Assembly: GCA_017852615.1 (NCBI GenBank)
Contig: JAFMKX010000005.1
Location: 1 to 29,252 of the forward strand
Length of the DNA: 29,252 nucleotides
Reading direction: 5' to 3'
DNA from: Pontimonas sp.
Lineage (GTDB): Bacteria; Actinomycetota; Actinomycetes; Actinomycetales; Microbacteriaceae
The notes under the pieces are model-generated. The model saw only the letters and a list, made by a program, of their open reading frames with translations, searched no databases and was not told the DNA's origin. Position 1 is the stretch's first letter. Each line of letters begins with the position of its first letter. Positions 6,737 through 14,881 of this stretch are shown in pieces. The translations under genes and the position numbers were made by a program.

Positions 6737-7585
6737 TCAGGCCAACACATCGGTCATAAACACCAAAACAACCAAGGCCACAGAAGCGAGACCCAGTACC
6801 GAGGTAACCAAGGCAGTCACCACGGCTCCGGTTTCCCAGCGAGTTCGCTTCACCAGCAAAATGTCGGTGTCATCACCCTTGGAGGACACTGCTTGAAGTG
6901 CTCGCATCGGCTGGGACACCGCCGCCATATCCCCCGTGACATAGGGGTCAGACGAATCCTCCGCGTCCTCAGGATTCGTAATGGGGTAACTTCCTATTTC
7001 GGCAAGTTGGCCTGGCAAACGAATTTGCCCAGTCACAATAATTTCACCCGTGGTGCCCAAGGGGCCTGCCATGTCGACATTAGGGCTGACTGGCAAAATG
7101 AGCGAACTCGTGGTGTCAGGCGCAGTGCCCACCGAACGCGAGGGCGACACCGCGACGCTCAGACCATCCAGAGGAGACTCCGCAGTCGTTGGCTGGGAGA
7201 AAACCGGTGGAAGGGCAGCGGAGGCTGGCTGCTGCGGGATTGGGGCAGGTTGGGGCGCAACGAGATCCGCCAAAGGAGACACTGGCGTCACCGCAATAGG
7301 AGCAACCGGAGCATCCAGAGGAGGCTGCTGGCTCACGCTGGTGGGGGGAACGGCTGTGGGGGGCTGATCCGAGAGACCTTCCCTGAGTCGAGCCTCGCGT
7401 CGAGTGAGGGCCCCAGTGGGAGCTGGCTCAGGTGCTGGGGGGGCTGGAGGTGCGACGTAGGCTTGTGGCGGCTGAGGTGGAGGGGCGACAACCTCGGGGG
7501 TCACCGGAAGTGAAGCTGGGTTCCCTTCAGCCAGAGCACGCAGCTGGCGCCTAGTCAGGGGTTGCCCTGTCAATGGATTAGTCAT
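6737..7585 (-). CDS. Proline-rich, single-pass membrane protein of unknown function
   Basis: A protein of 282 residues, unassigned. The first 180 residues are rich in proline, alanine, valine and serine and look disordered. Two related short motifs stand out: LTRRQLRALAEG at residues 10-21 and LTRREARLREG near 60-70. A more ordered stretch 'GEIIVTGQIRLPGQLAEIGSYPITNPED' follows near 180-210, then a basic segment VKRTRWETG and one strong membrane helix near 254-277, with only a few residues after it. This suggests a tail-anchored protein whose long N-terminus is in the cytoplasm. It overlaps the nadD stop by 4 bases (ATGA), so translation is coupled. A protein at this place between nadD and rsfS is common in Microbacteriaceae (from memory). 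Confidence 0.75.
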   Translation of the reverse strand: MTNPLTGQPLTRRQLRALAEGNPASLPVTPEVVAPPPQPPQAYVAPPAPPAPEPAPTGALTRREARLREGLSDQPPTAVPPTSVSQQPPLDAPVAPIAVTPVSPLADLVAPQPAPIPQQPASAALPPVFSQPTTAESPLDGLSVAVSPSRSVGTAPDTTSSLILPVSPNVDMAGPLGTTGEIIVTGQIRLPGQLAEIGSYPITNPEDAEDSSDPYVTGDMAAVSQPMRALQAVSSKGDDTDILLVKRTRWETGAVVTALVTSVLGLASVALVVLVFMTDVLA

Positions 7586-8178
7586 TGTCCATCCCGGTAC
7601 AAACGATGCTTTGCAATGTACTGCACCACGCCATCAGGCACCAGGTACCACACCGGTTGGCCCTGACTTACTCGCATGCGGCAATCGGTGGACGATATGG
7701 CCAGAGCAGGCACTTCCAACACAGTCACCTTGTCAGCGGGCAAGGATCCGACACTGAGTTCGTGACCCGGGCGTGAAACACCCACAAAATGTGCGAGGGA
7801 GGTGAGACTTTCAGAATCTTTCCAGGAGAAGAAGGCAGCAATCGCATCCGCCCCGGTAATGAAGAACAAATCAGCATCAGGAAATTCGCGACTCAAATCC
7901 ATCAACGTATCCACGGTGTAGGTAGTGCCTGGTCGATCAATATCGACCCGTGACACCCGGAAGCGTGGATTGGATGCGGTGGCGATAACCGCCATCAAAT
8001 AGCGATGTTCCGAATCAGAGACATCGGGCTTATCCGCCGGAGCGCCCGTGGGAACAAAAACCACTTCGTCCAGGTCCAAGGACATTTGGGCTTCACTCGC
8101 TGCCACCAAGTGGCCGTGGTGAATAGGGTCGAACGTGCCACCCATAATCCCAATTTTGGGACGGCGTGACGACGTCAT
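7582..8178 (-). CDS. nadD: Nicotinate-nucleotide adenylyltransferase
   Basis: An enzyme of about 198 residues that joins ATP and nicotinate mononucleotide to make deamido-NAD, a step of NAD synthesis. The nucleotidyltransferase fold is marked by 'GIMGGTFDPIHHGHLVAASEA' with the HxGH active-site motif, 'VVFVPTGAPADKP', 'FITGADAIAAFFSWKD' and the C-terminal 'ISSTDCRMRVSQGQPVWYLVPDGVVQYI' carrying the ISSTxxR motif. I use the ATG at 8178; a TTG directly before it would add one residue. It is in a tight minus-strand operon with the small membrane protein upstream (8185-8379) and the proline-rich membrane protein downstream. Confidence 0.95.
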   Translation of the reverse strand: MTSSRRPKIGIMGGTFDPIHHGHLVAASEAQMSLDLDEVVFVPTGAPADKPDVSDSEHRYLMAVIATASNPRFRVSRVDIDRPGTTYTVDTLMDLSREFPDADLFFITGADAIAAFFSWKDSESLTSLAHFVGVSRPGHELSVGSLPADKVTVLEVPALAISSTDCRMRVSQGQPVWYLVPDGVVQYIAKHRLYRDGQ

Positions 8179-8184
8179 CAAGGC

Positions 8185-8379
8185 CTAGTGGTGGCCCGGG
8201 GCGTGCGCAGAAGACGACGTCTTGCTCCGGTGGCGATTGGCCACATTACGGTAGCTAAAAGTCACGAGACCCAGGAATACAAACCCGCCAAAAAACACCA
8301 AACCAAAAACAAGTGGGGGCCACATCAGCTCATTGACTACCTCTCCTGAGGCAATCACTACGTCGTTCACGAGCTTCAT
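8185..8379 (-). CDS. Small single-pass membrane protein
   Basis: A protein of 64 residues. The N-terminus is mildly polar (MKLVNDVVIASGEVVNELMWP), one hydrophobic helix spans about residues 20-42 (PLVFGLVFFGGFVFLGLVTF), and the tail is basic and histidine-rich (NRHRSKTSSSAHAPGHH). The ATG at 8379 has GGGAG 5 bases upstream, which supports real translation. It ends 6 bases before nadD. A small membrane protein between proA and nadD is a recurring feature in Actinobacteria, but I know of no assigned function. The positively charged tail is expected to be cytoplasmic. Confidence 0.75.
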   Translation of the reverse strand: MKLVNDVVIASGEVVNELMWPPLVFGLVFFGGFVFLGLVTFSYRNVANRHRSKTSSSAHAPGHH

Positions 8380-8441
8380 GAGGCTCCCTTTCTGTGTGGG
8401 TCTGACACTAATCTAGCGCGTGCGGCTTAGAACTAGCCACG

Positions 8442-9710
8442 TCAGGCCCGGACTTGGCCGTTTCCTCGCACAATCCACTTCGTGCTGGTGAGCTCTGGAA
8501 GACCCATCGGGCCTCGGGCGTGAAGTTTCTGGGTCGAAATGCCCACTTCGGCACCGAAGCCAAACTCACCCCCATCGGTAAATCGGGTGGAGGCGTTAAC
8601 CATCACAGCTGCAGAATCCACTTCTTGAACAAAACGCTCCGCATTGTCACTATCGCTGGTCAGAATCGACTCGGTGTGGCCAGTGGAATAGGTGTGGATG
8701 TGCTCGAGTGCTTCGTCCAGTGAGTCCACCACCTTCAGGGAAATATCCAACGACAGTGCTTCGCGGCCCCACACCTCCGGTGTTGCTGCAACCGCGTCGG
8801 GAACCAGAGCACACACCGTGTCATCGGCGTGAATCGTCACTCCCGACTCGAGAAGCTTCGCCACCATACCCGGCAGGACCCCCTCCAGCGCCTCTCGGTG
8901 GAGCAGAACGGTTTCCACCGAATTACACACGCTGGGGCGCTGCACCTTCGCATTGTGCACGATTTCTGCAGTACTTACCGGGTCTGCACTGGCATCAACA
9001 AAAATATGCACGACACCCGCCCCGGTCTCAATAACGGGAACCGTTGATTGGGTTACCACTGTCTCAATCAAAGCGGCCGAACCCCGAGGTATCAGGACAT
9101 CGATAAGACCTCGCCCCGTCATGAGGGCGTTGGCTCCGACCCTCCCATAGTCATCAACGCTGGCCACTATCGCTGCCGGCAGCCCCACGCTTTCCAGAGC
9201 GCGATGCATAATCTCGACAAGTGCTTTGTTGGTCTCCAAAGCAGCAGAGCCACCCCGCAGCGCCACCGCATTGCCGCTTTTGAGAGCAAGGGCCGTGATG
9301 TCCACGGTCACATTGGGCCGCGCCTCATAAATCGCACCGATTACCCCAAAGGGCACGCGGACCTGGCTCACCTCAAGTCCATTGGCCAGCGTCATTTCTC
9401 GAACAACATGACCTAGCGGGTCGGGAAGTGAGGCAATCACCTTGACCGCCTCCACAAGACCTTCCACCCGCTCGGGAGTGAGGCGGAGGCGATCCTGCAG
9501 ACCCTGGGTCATACCGTCGCGAACGCCACGCTCTAGGTCGAGAACATTGGCTGCCACAATCTGCTCTGCATCGGCGGCAAGACCCTCCGCTAGCGCAGCG
9601 AGGGCAGCATCTCGTGTGGCCGGCGATGCCGCATTGAGGTGCCGTGACGCTTGTTTAGTGTCCTCCAGACGAGAGAGCAACTCCTGCGGCGTGTGAGCAA
9701 GGTCTGTCAT
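8442..9710 (-). CDS. proA: Glutamate-5-semialdehyde dehydrogenase (gamma-glutamyl phosphate reductase)
   Basis: An enzyme of 422 residues, the usual length, that reduces glutamyl 5-phosphate with NADPH in proline synthesis. It is an aldehyde-dehydrogenase-fold protein. Visible motifs are 'RVPFGVIGAIYEARPNVTVD' near 118-137, 'LKSGNAVALRGGSAALETN' and the catalytic Cys262 in 'VQRPSVCNSVETVLLH'; the C-terminus has 'ASTRFTDGGEFGFGAEVGISTQKLHARGPMGL'. The start lies 6 bases after the proB stop codon with no strong ribosome site, so it probably depends on coupling to proB. Product and substrate pass directly from ProB. Confidence 0.96.
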   Translation of the reverse strand: MTDLAHTPQELLSRLEDTKQASRHLNAASPATRDAALAALAEGLAADAEQIVAANVLDLERGVRDGMTQGLQDRLRLTPERVEGLVEAVKVIASLPDPLGHVVREMTLANGLEVSQVRVPFGVIGAIYEARPNVTVDITALALKSGNAVALRGGSAALETNKALVEIMHRALESVGLPAAIVASVDDYGRVGANALMTGRGLIDVLIPRGSAALIETVVTQSTVPVIETGAGVVHIFVDASADPVSTAEIVHNAKVQRPSVCNSVETVLLHREALEGVLPGMVAKLLESGVTIHADDTVCALVPDAVAATPEVWGREALSLDISLKVVDSLDEALEHIHTYSTGHTESILTSDSDNAERFVQEVDSAAVMVNASTRFTDGGEFGFGAEVGISTQKLHARGPMGLPELTSTKWIVRGNGQVRA

Positions 9711-9716
9711 AGCTGA

Positions 9717-10499
9717 TTAGTCTAAAACCTGGGGGTCAAACCAGGTACCGACAGTTTTTCCCGCGACAACATCGGAGAGTGCATCCGTTGCCGCCAAGAG
9801 TGTCGGGATTCCCGCCGCCGTGGCCATGCGGGCAGCGCTTACTTTCGTCACAGCCCCGCCGGTTCCCACGCTGTTGACCATGGCTTCGCCCAATTCGACA
9901 TAGGCAAGGTCATCTCCATAGGCAACGACATCAAGGCGTTTCGCCCGAGGATCCTGAGGTGGATGCGTATAAAGCGCATCCACGTCGCTGAGCAACACTA
10001 AGAGATCAGCAGAGACAAGCTCACTGACTAAGGCGGCTAAACGGTCGTTATCCCCAAAGCGAATTTCCTGGGTCGCCACCGTGTCATTTTCATTCACGAT
10101 AGGCACCATGCCCAAACCCAGGAGACGCTCCATAGTTCTCAAGGCATTGGTGCGGTGGGTCTCGTTTTCCATATCCCCCACGGTCAACAGAACCTGCCCG
10201 GTGATAATCGAATGCCGAGAGAATAATTCTTGATACCGCGACATCAAAAGGTTTTGCCCCACCGCAGCAGCAGCTTGTTGGGTGGCCAAATCCTGAGGGC
10301 GATCGGTAAGTTTCAAAAATGGCGCCCCAATAGCGATGGCCCCCGAGGACACCAAGACCACCTCTGTACCGGCAGTGCGCCACGCCGCGAGGGCATCAAC
10401 TAGGCCTGGCACCTGGTGTTCACGTTCACCCGAGATCGACGACGATCCCACTTTTACGACAATGCGGGATGCGGCATCGAGAGCCGCTCTAGTCGTCAT
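9717..10499 (-). CDS. proB: Glutamate 5-kinase, short form without PUA domain
   Basis: An amino-acid kinase of 260 residues that phosphorylates glutamate, the first and feedback-inhibited step of proline synthesis. The kinase domain is complete: 'IVVKVGSSSISG', 'EVVLVSSGAIAIGAPFL', 'QAAAAVGQNLLMSRYQELF', 'PIVNENDTVATQEIRFGDNDRLAALVSELVSADLLVLLSDVDALYT' and 'VGTGGAVTKVSAARMATAAG'. The protein ends at GTWF, just after the kinase domain, so the C-terminal PUA domain of the ~367-residue E. coli enzyme is absent. I use the ATG at 10499; the longer reading frame upstream is inside obg. The gene overlaps the 3' end of obg by 11 bases. Confidence 0.94.
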   Translation of the reverse strand: MTTRAALDAASRIVVKVGSSSISGEREHQVPGLVDALAAWRTAGTEVVLVSSGAIAIGAPFLKLTDRPQDLATQQAAAAVGQNLLMSRYQELFSRHSIITGQVLLTVGDMENETHRTNALRTMERLLGLGMVPIVNENDTVATQEIRFGDNDRLAALVSELVSADLLVLLSDVDALYTHPPQDPRAKRLDVVAYGDDLAYVELGEAMVNSVGTGGAVTKVSAARMATAAGIPTLLAATDALSDVVAGKTVGTWFDPQVLD

Positions 10500-11994
10500 C
10501 GGAATACATCCCTGCTTCTTTTTCCTCCAGCAACTCTTCCCTGGCTCTAGATTTTGCATCCATGCGCTCGTGGTAGGACTGCTTGCGCTGCATCCGGGTG
10601 GGCCTGGAGCGCTCATCGAGGCGGGGATCACTACCGCGAGGGGCCGTCATCAATTCAGCGGCGCTGGAGAGCGTGGGTTCCCAGTCAAAGACTTGGCCAT
10701 GCCCAGGTCCAATCATGACCGCACACCCGGGGGTGGCACCAGCGTTGAACAAAGCATCATCAATGCCAATTTTCATCAGACGATCGGCGAGATATCCGAC
10801 TGCTTCATCATTGGCGAAATCGGTCTGTTGGACCCAGCGCTCGGGTTTCTCTCCCAGAATTCTAAAGAGAGGAGATTCCGTCGGGCCCTCCGCTTTGACA
10901 GTAAAGAGGGCTTCGTTGACAGCCCGAGGGCGCACCACGATGCGGGGAGGGTTTGCCGCCACTTCCGCCAATCCAACTCGATGCTCGGCCACCAAAGCCG
11001 CAGCAGCATTGAGGAAGTCATCAAGACCTTCACCACTAATGGCACTGATGATAAAGACCTGGTACCCGCGCTCGCGAAGATCGGGGGCCACCATGGTCGC
11101 TAAGTCCAAAGCATCGGGCACATCAGCCTTATTCAGCACAACCAGCTGAGGACGCTCGGTGAGCGGAATTTGGTCCTCCCCGAGCGGGTAATTGTTTAAT
11201 TCCCCCAGCAATGCGTCAAGATCACCTTGGGGATCACGCCCAGGCTCCAAAGTGGCACAGTCCAGAACGTGAACAAGAACGCTACAGCGCTCCACATGGC
11301 GCAAAAACTCGAGTCCCAGGCCCTTACCTAAGCTCGCACCGGGAATCAGGCCCGGAACGTCAGCAATGGTGAAGCGAACGTCTCGAGCCGACACCACGCC
11401 CAGATTGGGATGAAGGGTCGTGAAGGGATAATCGGCAATTTTGGGTGTCGCTTGGGAGACAGCGGCAATCAACGAGGATTTGCCCGCTGAGGGGAACCCC
11501 ACCAGGGCCACGTCCGCGACAGTCTTGAGCTCAAGGTGAATATCACCTTCAAAACCTCGCGTACCCAGCAGAGAAAAACCAGGCGCTTTGCGGGCATTAT
11601 TCGCAAGACCCTCATTGCCCAGTCCGCCTTGACCACCGGGAGCCACCACCACCGACATACCGGGGCGATCAAGGTCCACGATGAGCTCGCCGGAGCTCGA
11701 GGTAACCACGGTGCCCACGGGAACAGGCAACACAACATCACTGGCAGTCTTCCCGTGACGGGAATCCCCCATCCCCGGGGAGCCATTCTCGCTCGAGCGG
11801 TGAGGCCGGTGGTGATAATCCAAGAGCGTGGTGACCTGGGGATCCGCCAAGAGAACAATGTCTCCACCGTTTCCCCCGTTACCGCCGTCCGGGCCTCCCA
11901 GCGGCTTGAACTTTTCGCGACGAACGGAGACACAACCATTACCGCCGTGACCGGCGATCAAATGCAGCACTACGTGATCGACAAAAGTTGTCAT
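10489..11994 (-). CDS. obg: GTPase Obg (CgtA) with C-terminal OCT domain
   Basis: An essential ribosome-associated GTPase of 501 residues, acting in 50S assembly and stress control. The glycine-rich Obg fold is at residues 1-158 (GGPDGGNGGNGGDI near 33-46). The G domain follows: G1 GFPSAGKS at 166-173, G2 YPFTT near 189, G3 DVPG at 212-215 and G4 NKAD at 288-291. A third, OCT-type domain covers about residues 355-440, followed by a charged tail that is rich in arginine and ends in acidic residues (MYSDDD). The ATG at 11994 has GGGGAGGTGA just upstream. rpmA lies upstream beyond a strong hairpin; proB overlaps downstream. Confidence 0.96.
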   Translation of the reverse strand: MTTFVDHVVLHLIAGHGGNGCVSVRREKFKPLGGPDGGNGGNGGDIVLLADPQVTTLLDYHHRPHRSSENGSPGMGDSRHGKTASDVVLPVPVGTVVTSSSGELIVDLDRPGMSVVVAPGGQGGLGNEGLANNARKAPGFSLLGTRGFEGDIHLELKTVADVALVGFPSAGKSSLIAAVSQATPKIADYPFTTLHPNLGVVSARDVRFTIADVPGLIPGASLGKGLGLEFLRHVERCSVLVHVLDCATLEPGRDPQGDLDALLGELNNYPLGEDQIPLTERPQLVVLNKADVPDALDLATMVAPDLRERGYQVFIISAISGEGLDDFLNAAAALVAEHRVGLAEVAANPPRIVVRPRAVNEALFTVKAEGPTESPLFRILGEKPERWVQQTDFANDEAVGYLADRLMKIGIDDALFNAGATPGCAVMIGPGHGQVFDWEPTLSSAAELMTAPRGSDPRLDERSRPTRMQRKQSYHERMDAKSRAREELLEEKEAGMYSDDD

Positions 11995-12037
11995 GTCTCA
12001 CCTCCCCTACTCGCGATTAGATTTCCTGGATAAGCAC

Positions 12038-12063
12038 AAAGGGCGAGCCGAAGCTCGCCCTTT
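12038..12063. terminator. Hairpin terminator between rpmA and obg, UUCG loop
   Basis: AAAGGGCGAGC and GCTCGCCCTTT form a perfect 11-bp stem; read on the minus strand the loop is TTCG, a very stable tetraloop. It lies 24 bases after the rpmA stop codon and before obg. There is no long U-tract after the stem (GTGCTT on the minus strand), so it may end only part of the transcripts or protect the rplU-rpmA mRNA 3' end. Confidence 0.75.
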
Positions 12064-12087
12064 GCTACTACAAACTTCGCTCTGTGC

Positions 12088-12345
12088 TCAGGCTGTGGCG
12101 TGAACCACTGCCACCACCTTACGGCCGCCTTTGTTGCCAAACTTCACTTCACCAGCGGCAAGGGCAAACAAAGTGTCATCGTTGCCGCGACCTACATTGT
12201 CACCGGGGTGAAAGTGGGTTCCGCGCTGACGAACAATGATTTCGCCGGCTTTGACAACTTGGCCGCCAAAACGCTTAACACCGAGATACTGTGGATTGGA
12301 GTCGCGACCGTTCCTGGTCGAGGACGCACCCTTTTTATGAGCCAT
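12088..12345 (-). CDS. rpmA: 50S ribosomal protein L27
   Basis: A protein of 85 residues, the normal size for L27. It begins MAHKKGASSTRNGRDSNPQYLGVKR, with the N-terminal arm that reaches the peptidyl-transferase centre, followed by 'FGGQVVKAGEIIVRQRGTHFHPGDNVGRGNDDTLFALAAG'. There is no cleavable N-terminal extension of the kind found in Firmicutes. It follows rplU by 11 bases, the standard L21-L27 operon. Confidence 0.98.
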   Translation of the reverse strand: MAHKKGASSTRNGRDSNPQYLGVKRFGGQVVKAGEIIVRQRGTHFHPGDNVGRGNDDTLFALAAGEVKFGNKGGRKVVAVVHATA

Positions 12346-12356
12346 GACTTTTCCTT

Positions 12357-12671
12357 TTACTTCTTGGCGATGTTGGTGACTTTGAGCTTGGTCAATTCAG
12401 CGCGGAAACCCTGGCGCTTCTTGTAACCACTCTTGTTCTTGAACTTCTGGATAACAATTTTGGGGCCGCGAAGGTCTTCCAAGACCTCGGCGGTGACCGT
12501 CACTTTGGCCAGTTCCTTCTTGTCGTGGGTGACCGTGTCACCATCGACAAAGAGAACCGGGGCCAGTGTTACAGCCTTTTTTGCTTCGGCGGAAAGACGG
12601 TCCACCGTAATGATGGAACCGACCTCAACCTTTTCTTGACGTCCGCCTGCTCGCACAACCGCATAGACCAC
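12357..12671 (-). CDS. rplU: 50S ribosomal protein L21
   Basis: A protein of 104 residues, the usual length. It begins VVYAVVRAGGRQEKVEVGSIITVDRL and contains 'VTHDKKELAKVTVTAEVLEDLRGPKIVIQKFKNKSGYKKRQGFRAELTKLKVTNI', the family's RNA-binding core with KFKxKxxYxxxxGHR-like wording (here GFR). The start is a GTG at 12671, with CAGG about 9 bases upstream. It is the first gene of the rplU-rpmA unit; a candidate promoter lies just upstream. Confidence 0.97.
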   Translation of the reverse strand: MVYAVVRAGGRQEKVEVGSIITVDRLSAEAKKAVTLAPVLFVDGDTVTHDKKELAKVTVTAEVLEDLRGPKIVIQKFKNKSGYKKRQGFRAELTKLKVTNIAKK

Positions 12672-12744
12672 GATGAAAACCTGCCTTGTTACCTAGAAAA
12701 TGATGATGCCTGAGAGAAGTACTCGAAAACCGCACCAAGGGTCA

Positions 12745-12773
12745 AGAATAGACTATCCAGAGCCCCCCGGCAA
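12745..12773 (-). promoter_or_regulatory. rplU: Candidate promoter for rplU-rpmA
   Basis: On the minus strand TTGCCG (12773-12768) is followed after 17 bases by TATTCT (12750-12745). Each hexamer matches the sigma-70-type consensus at four of six positions. It lies between the rne stop codon and the rplU start and gives a leader of about 70 bases. Position and spacing are good but the match is moderate. Confidence 0.4.
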
Positions 12774-12778
12774 CCACG

Positions 12779-14881
12779 TTAGTCAGAAGCTGAGCTAGCG
12801 TCCTTCACCGCTGGATCTGCCGACGCACCGGCGCTCGAGGCGCGTCGACGTCGCTTGGATGTTCCCGGGGCTGGCGCCTCAGGAAGTGCAGCCAAAACAG
12901 AGTCCAGTATGTCGGGTTGAGAAGCCTTGGGCTTCTTACTTCCGCGGGTCTTCGGGGCCGCTTTCGCCTCGCCTTCCTCAGAGGCGTTGGTAACGCCGAC
13001 CGTGCTCTTAGCTATCTGAGCAATAGCGTTTCTGGCGCCATCAGTGATTTGGTGAGGTTCCACGGTGGGGGTTGCTGCTGGTTTCTTGCGTCGAGAAGAA
13101 GAACCCTCCGAAGATTTTGAGCGGGACACAGGCTCATGGGACACGATCACTCCCCGACCTTGACATGCTTCACACGCTTCGCTGAAGGTTTCCAAAAGGC
13201 CCAAGCCCAATTTCTTCCTCGTCATCTGGACCAAGCCAAGGCTGGTAACTTCGGCAACTTGGTGTTTGGTGCGGTCGCGACCAAGACATTCCATCAAACG
13301 CTGCAACACCATGTCTCGATTGGATTCGAGAACCATGTCGATGAAGTCGATGACGATGATGCCGCCGATATCACGCAGACGCAGTTGGCGGACAATTTCT
13401 TCTGCCGCTTCCAAATTGTTTTTGGTAACCGTCTCTTCGAGGTTTCCCCCGGAGCCCACAAACTTGCCCGTGTTGACATCCACCACCGTCATCGCTTCGG
13501 TGCGATCAATCACGAGGGAGCCACCGCTGGGCAACCACACCTTACGATCAAGTGCCTTTGCGATCCCTTCGGTGACGCGGTACTCCACAAACGGGTCAAT
13601 GCCTCCGGTGTGATCCTCAATCCGAGCAATCAAATCGGGCGCCACCTGCGAGAGGTAGCCCTCAATCGTTTGCTTGGCAGAAGCGCCAGAAATGACGAGC
13701 TTGTCGAAATCTTCGTTGAACACATCGCGAACAATTTTGACCAACAGATCGGGCTCCGAGTGCAAAAGCGCTGGCGCCTCGGCACCCTCGGATTCTTTTT
13801 GAAGGGTTGCCCACTGATTTTGCAAACGCTCGACATCAGTGGTGAGTTGCTCTTCGGTAGCGCCCTCCGCGGCGGTACGGACAATAACGCCAGCGGATTC
13901 AGGCAAGACCTTCTTGAGGATGCCCTTGAGGCGGGAGCGTTCCGTGTCGGGGAGTTTACGAGAAATCCCATTCATCGCTCCGCCGGGAACGTAGACGAGG
14001 TAGCGACCGGGCAAACTAATTTGGCTTGTCAGACGCGCACCCTTGTGGCCGATGGGATCCTTGGTTACCTGAACCAAGACGCTATCGCCGGTCTTCAGAG
14101 CTGCTTCGATCCTGCGAGGACCCGTGACGCCAGCCTCGCTCGCTGCTTCCCAGTCGACTTCACCGGAATACAACACAGCGTTTCGGCCACGACCAATATC
14201 GACGAATGCGGCTTCCATGCTGGGCAACACGTTTTGCACTCGACCCAGGTAAACATTGCCGATCAAACTAGATTCCTCGGAGCGAGCAACGTAGTGCTCG
14301 ACCACCACGCTGTCTTCGATTACGGCTATTTGAGTTCGCTCGGGTGTTTCCCGAACCGCCATAACGCGGTCAACACTTTCGCGACGAGCCAGGAATTCTG
14401 ATTCCGTCACGCTTTGACGACGACGCGTACCTTCACGACCGTCACGACGGCGCTGCCGTTTGGCTTCTAACCGGGTGGATCCTCGAACTTTTTGAACGGT
14501 AGAGTCGCTGGACTTGGAGGAGGCTTTCGCTTCTTCGACCTTCGCTGCTCTATCAGCACGGGTGCGACGCCTCACTATTTTTTCGCCGGGTTCGCTCTCG
14601 TTCCCTGGCTTCCATGCGGGAAACAGTGCGGGATCAGGGGCGTGAAAGACCAAAGACTTCGTGGAAACGGCTTTGGGAGCATCCGGCGCTGCCGCAGTTT
14701 TCTTGGCAGACGGAGCTTTGGCTTTAGCGGTGCTGGAGGCCTTAGTGTCTTGGGCTTCGCTGGACTGTGACCCTCGCTTCGAAGCCCCAGGCTTCGAGTC
14801 CTTGGGTGCCTTGACCGGGGCCTTCTTCTTTACTGGCTTAGTAGAGGTTTCTGTTTCTTCAGATTTTTTCTTGGTCACCAT
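12779..14881 (-). CDS. rne: Ribonuclease E/G family endoribonuclease
   Basis: A protein of 700 residues that starts mRNA decay and rRNA/tRNA processing. The catalytic core lies between two disordered tails. Residues 1-165 are a lysine/alanine/serine-rich tail with arginine clusters (RRRDGREGTRRR). An S1 RNA-binding domain covers about 205-285 (IGNVYLGRVQNVLPSMEAAFVDIG). The DNase I-like catalytic part carries Asp468 (VVDVN) and Asp512 (IDFIDM), matching the metal-binding pair of E. coli RNase E. Cys570 and Cys573 (CEACQGRG) are the zinc-link. The tail after about 585 is again basic and alanine-rich. Having the core flanked by tails on both sides is typical of actinobacterial RNase E. The ATG at 14881 has AAGGAG 10 bases upstream. 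Confidence 0.94.
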   Translation of the reverse strand: MVTKKKSEETETSTKPVKKKAPVKAPKDSKPGASKRGSQSSEAQDTKASSTAKAKAPSAKKTAAAPDAPKAVSTKSLVFHAPDPALFPAWKPGNESEPGEKIVRRRTRADRAAKVEEAKASSKSSDSTVQKVRGSTRLEAKRQRRRDGREGTRRRQSVTESEFLARRESVDRVMAVRETPERTQIAVIEDSVVVEHYVARSEESSLIGNVYLGRVQNVLPSMEAAFVDIGRGRNAVLYSGEVDWEAASEAGVTGPRRIEAALKTGDSVLVQVTKDPIGHKGARLTSQISLPGRYLVYVPGGAMNGISRKLPDTERSRLKGILKKVLPESAGVIVRTAAEGATEEQLTTDVERLQNQWATLQKESEGAEAPALLHSEPDLLVKIVRDVFNEDFDKLVISGASAKQTIEGYLSQVAPDLIARIEDHTGGIDPFVEYRVTEGIAKALDRKVWLPSGGSLVIDRTEAMTVVDVNTGKFVGSGGNLEETVTKNNLEAAEEIVRQLRLRDIGGIIVIDFIDMVLESNRDMVLQRLMECLGRDRTKHQVAEVTSLGLVQMTRKKLGLGLLETFSEACEACQGRGVIVSHEPVSRSKSSEGSSSRRKKPAATPTVEPHQITDGARNAIAQIAKSTVGVTNASEEGEAKAAPKTRGSKKPKASQPDILDSVLAALPEAPAPGTSKRRRRASSAGASADPAVKDASSASD

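Noticed and set aside
12672..12744. Autoregulatory L21 leader RNA
   Set aside because: The leader is short and shows no structure that I can match to the known L21 leader, which is best described in Firmicutes.
13136..14401. Long open frame of 421 codons on the plus strand opposite rne
   Set aside because: It is an antisense shadow of a real, conserved gene; the translation has no recognisable domain and no ribosome site. The same applies to other long frames opposite obg, ileS, folC and clpX.
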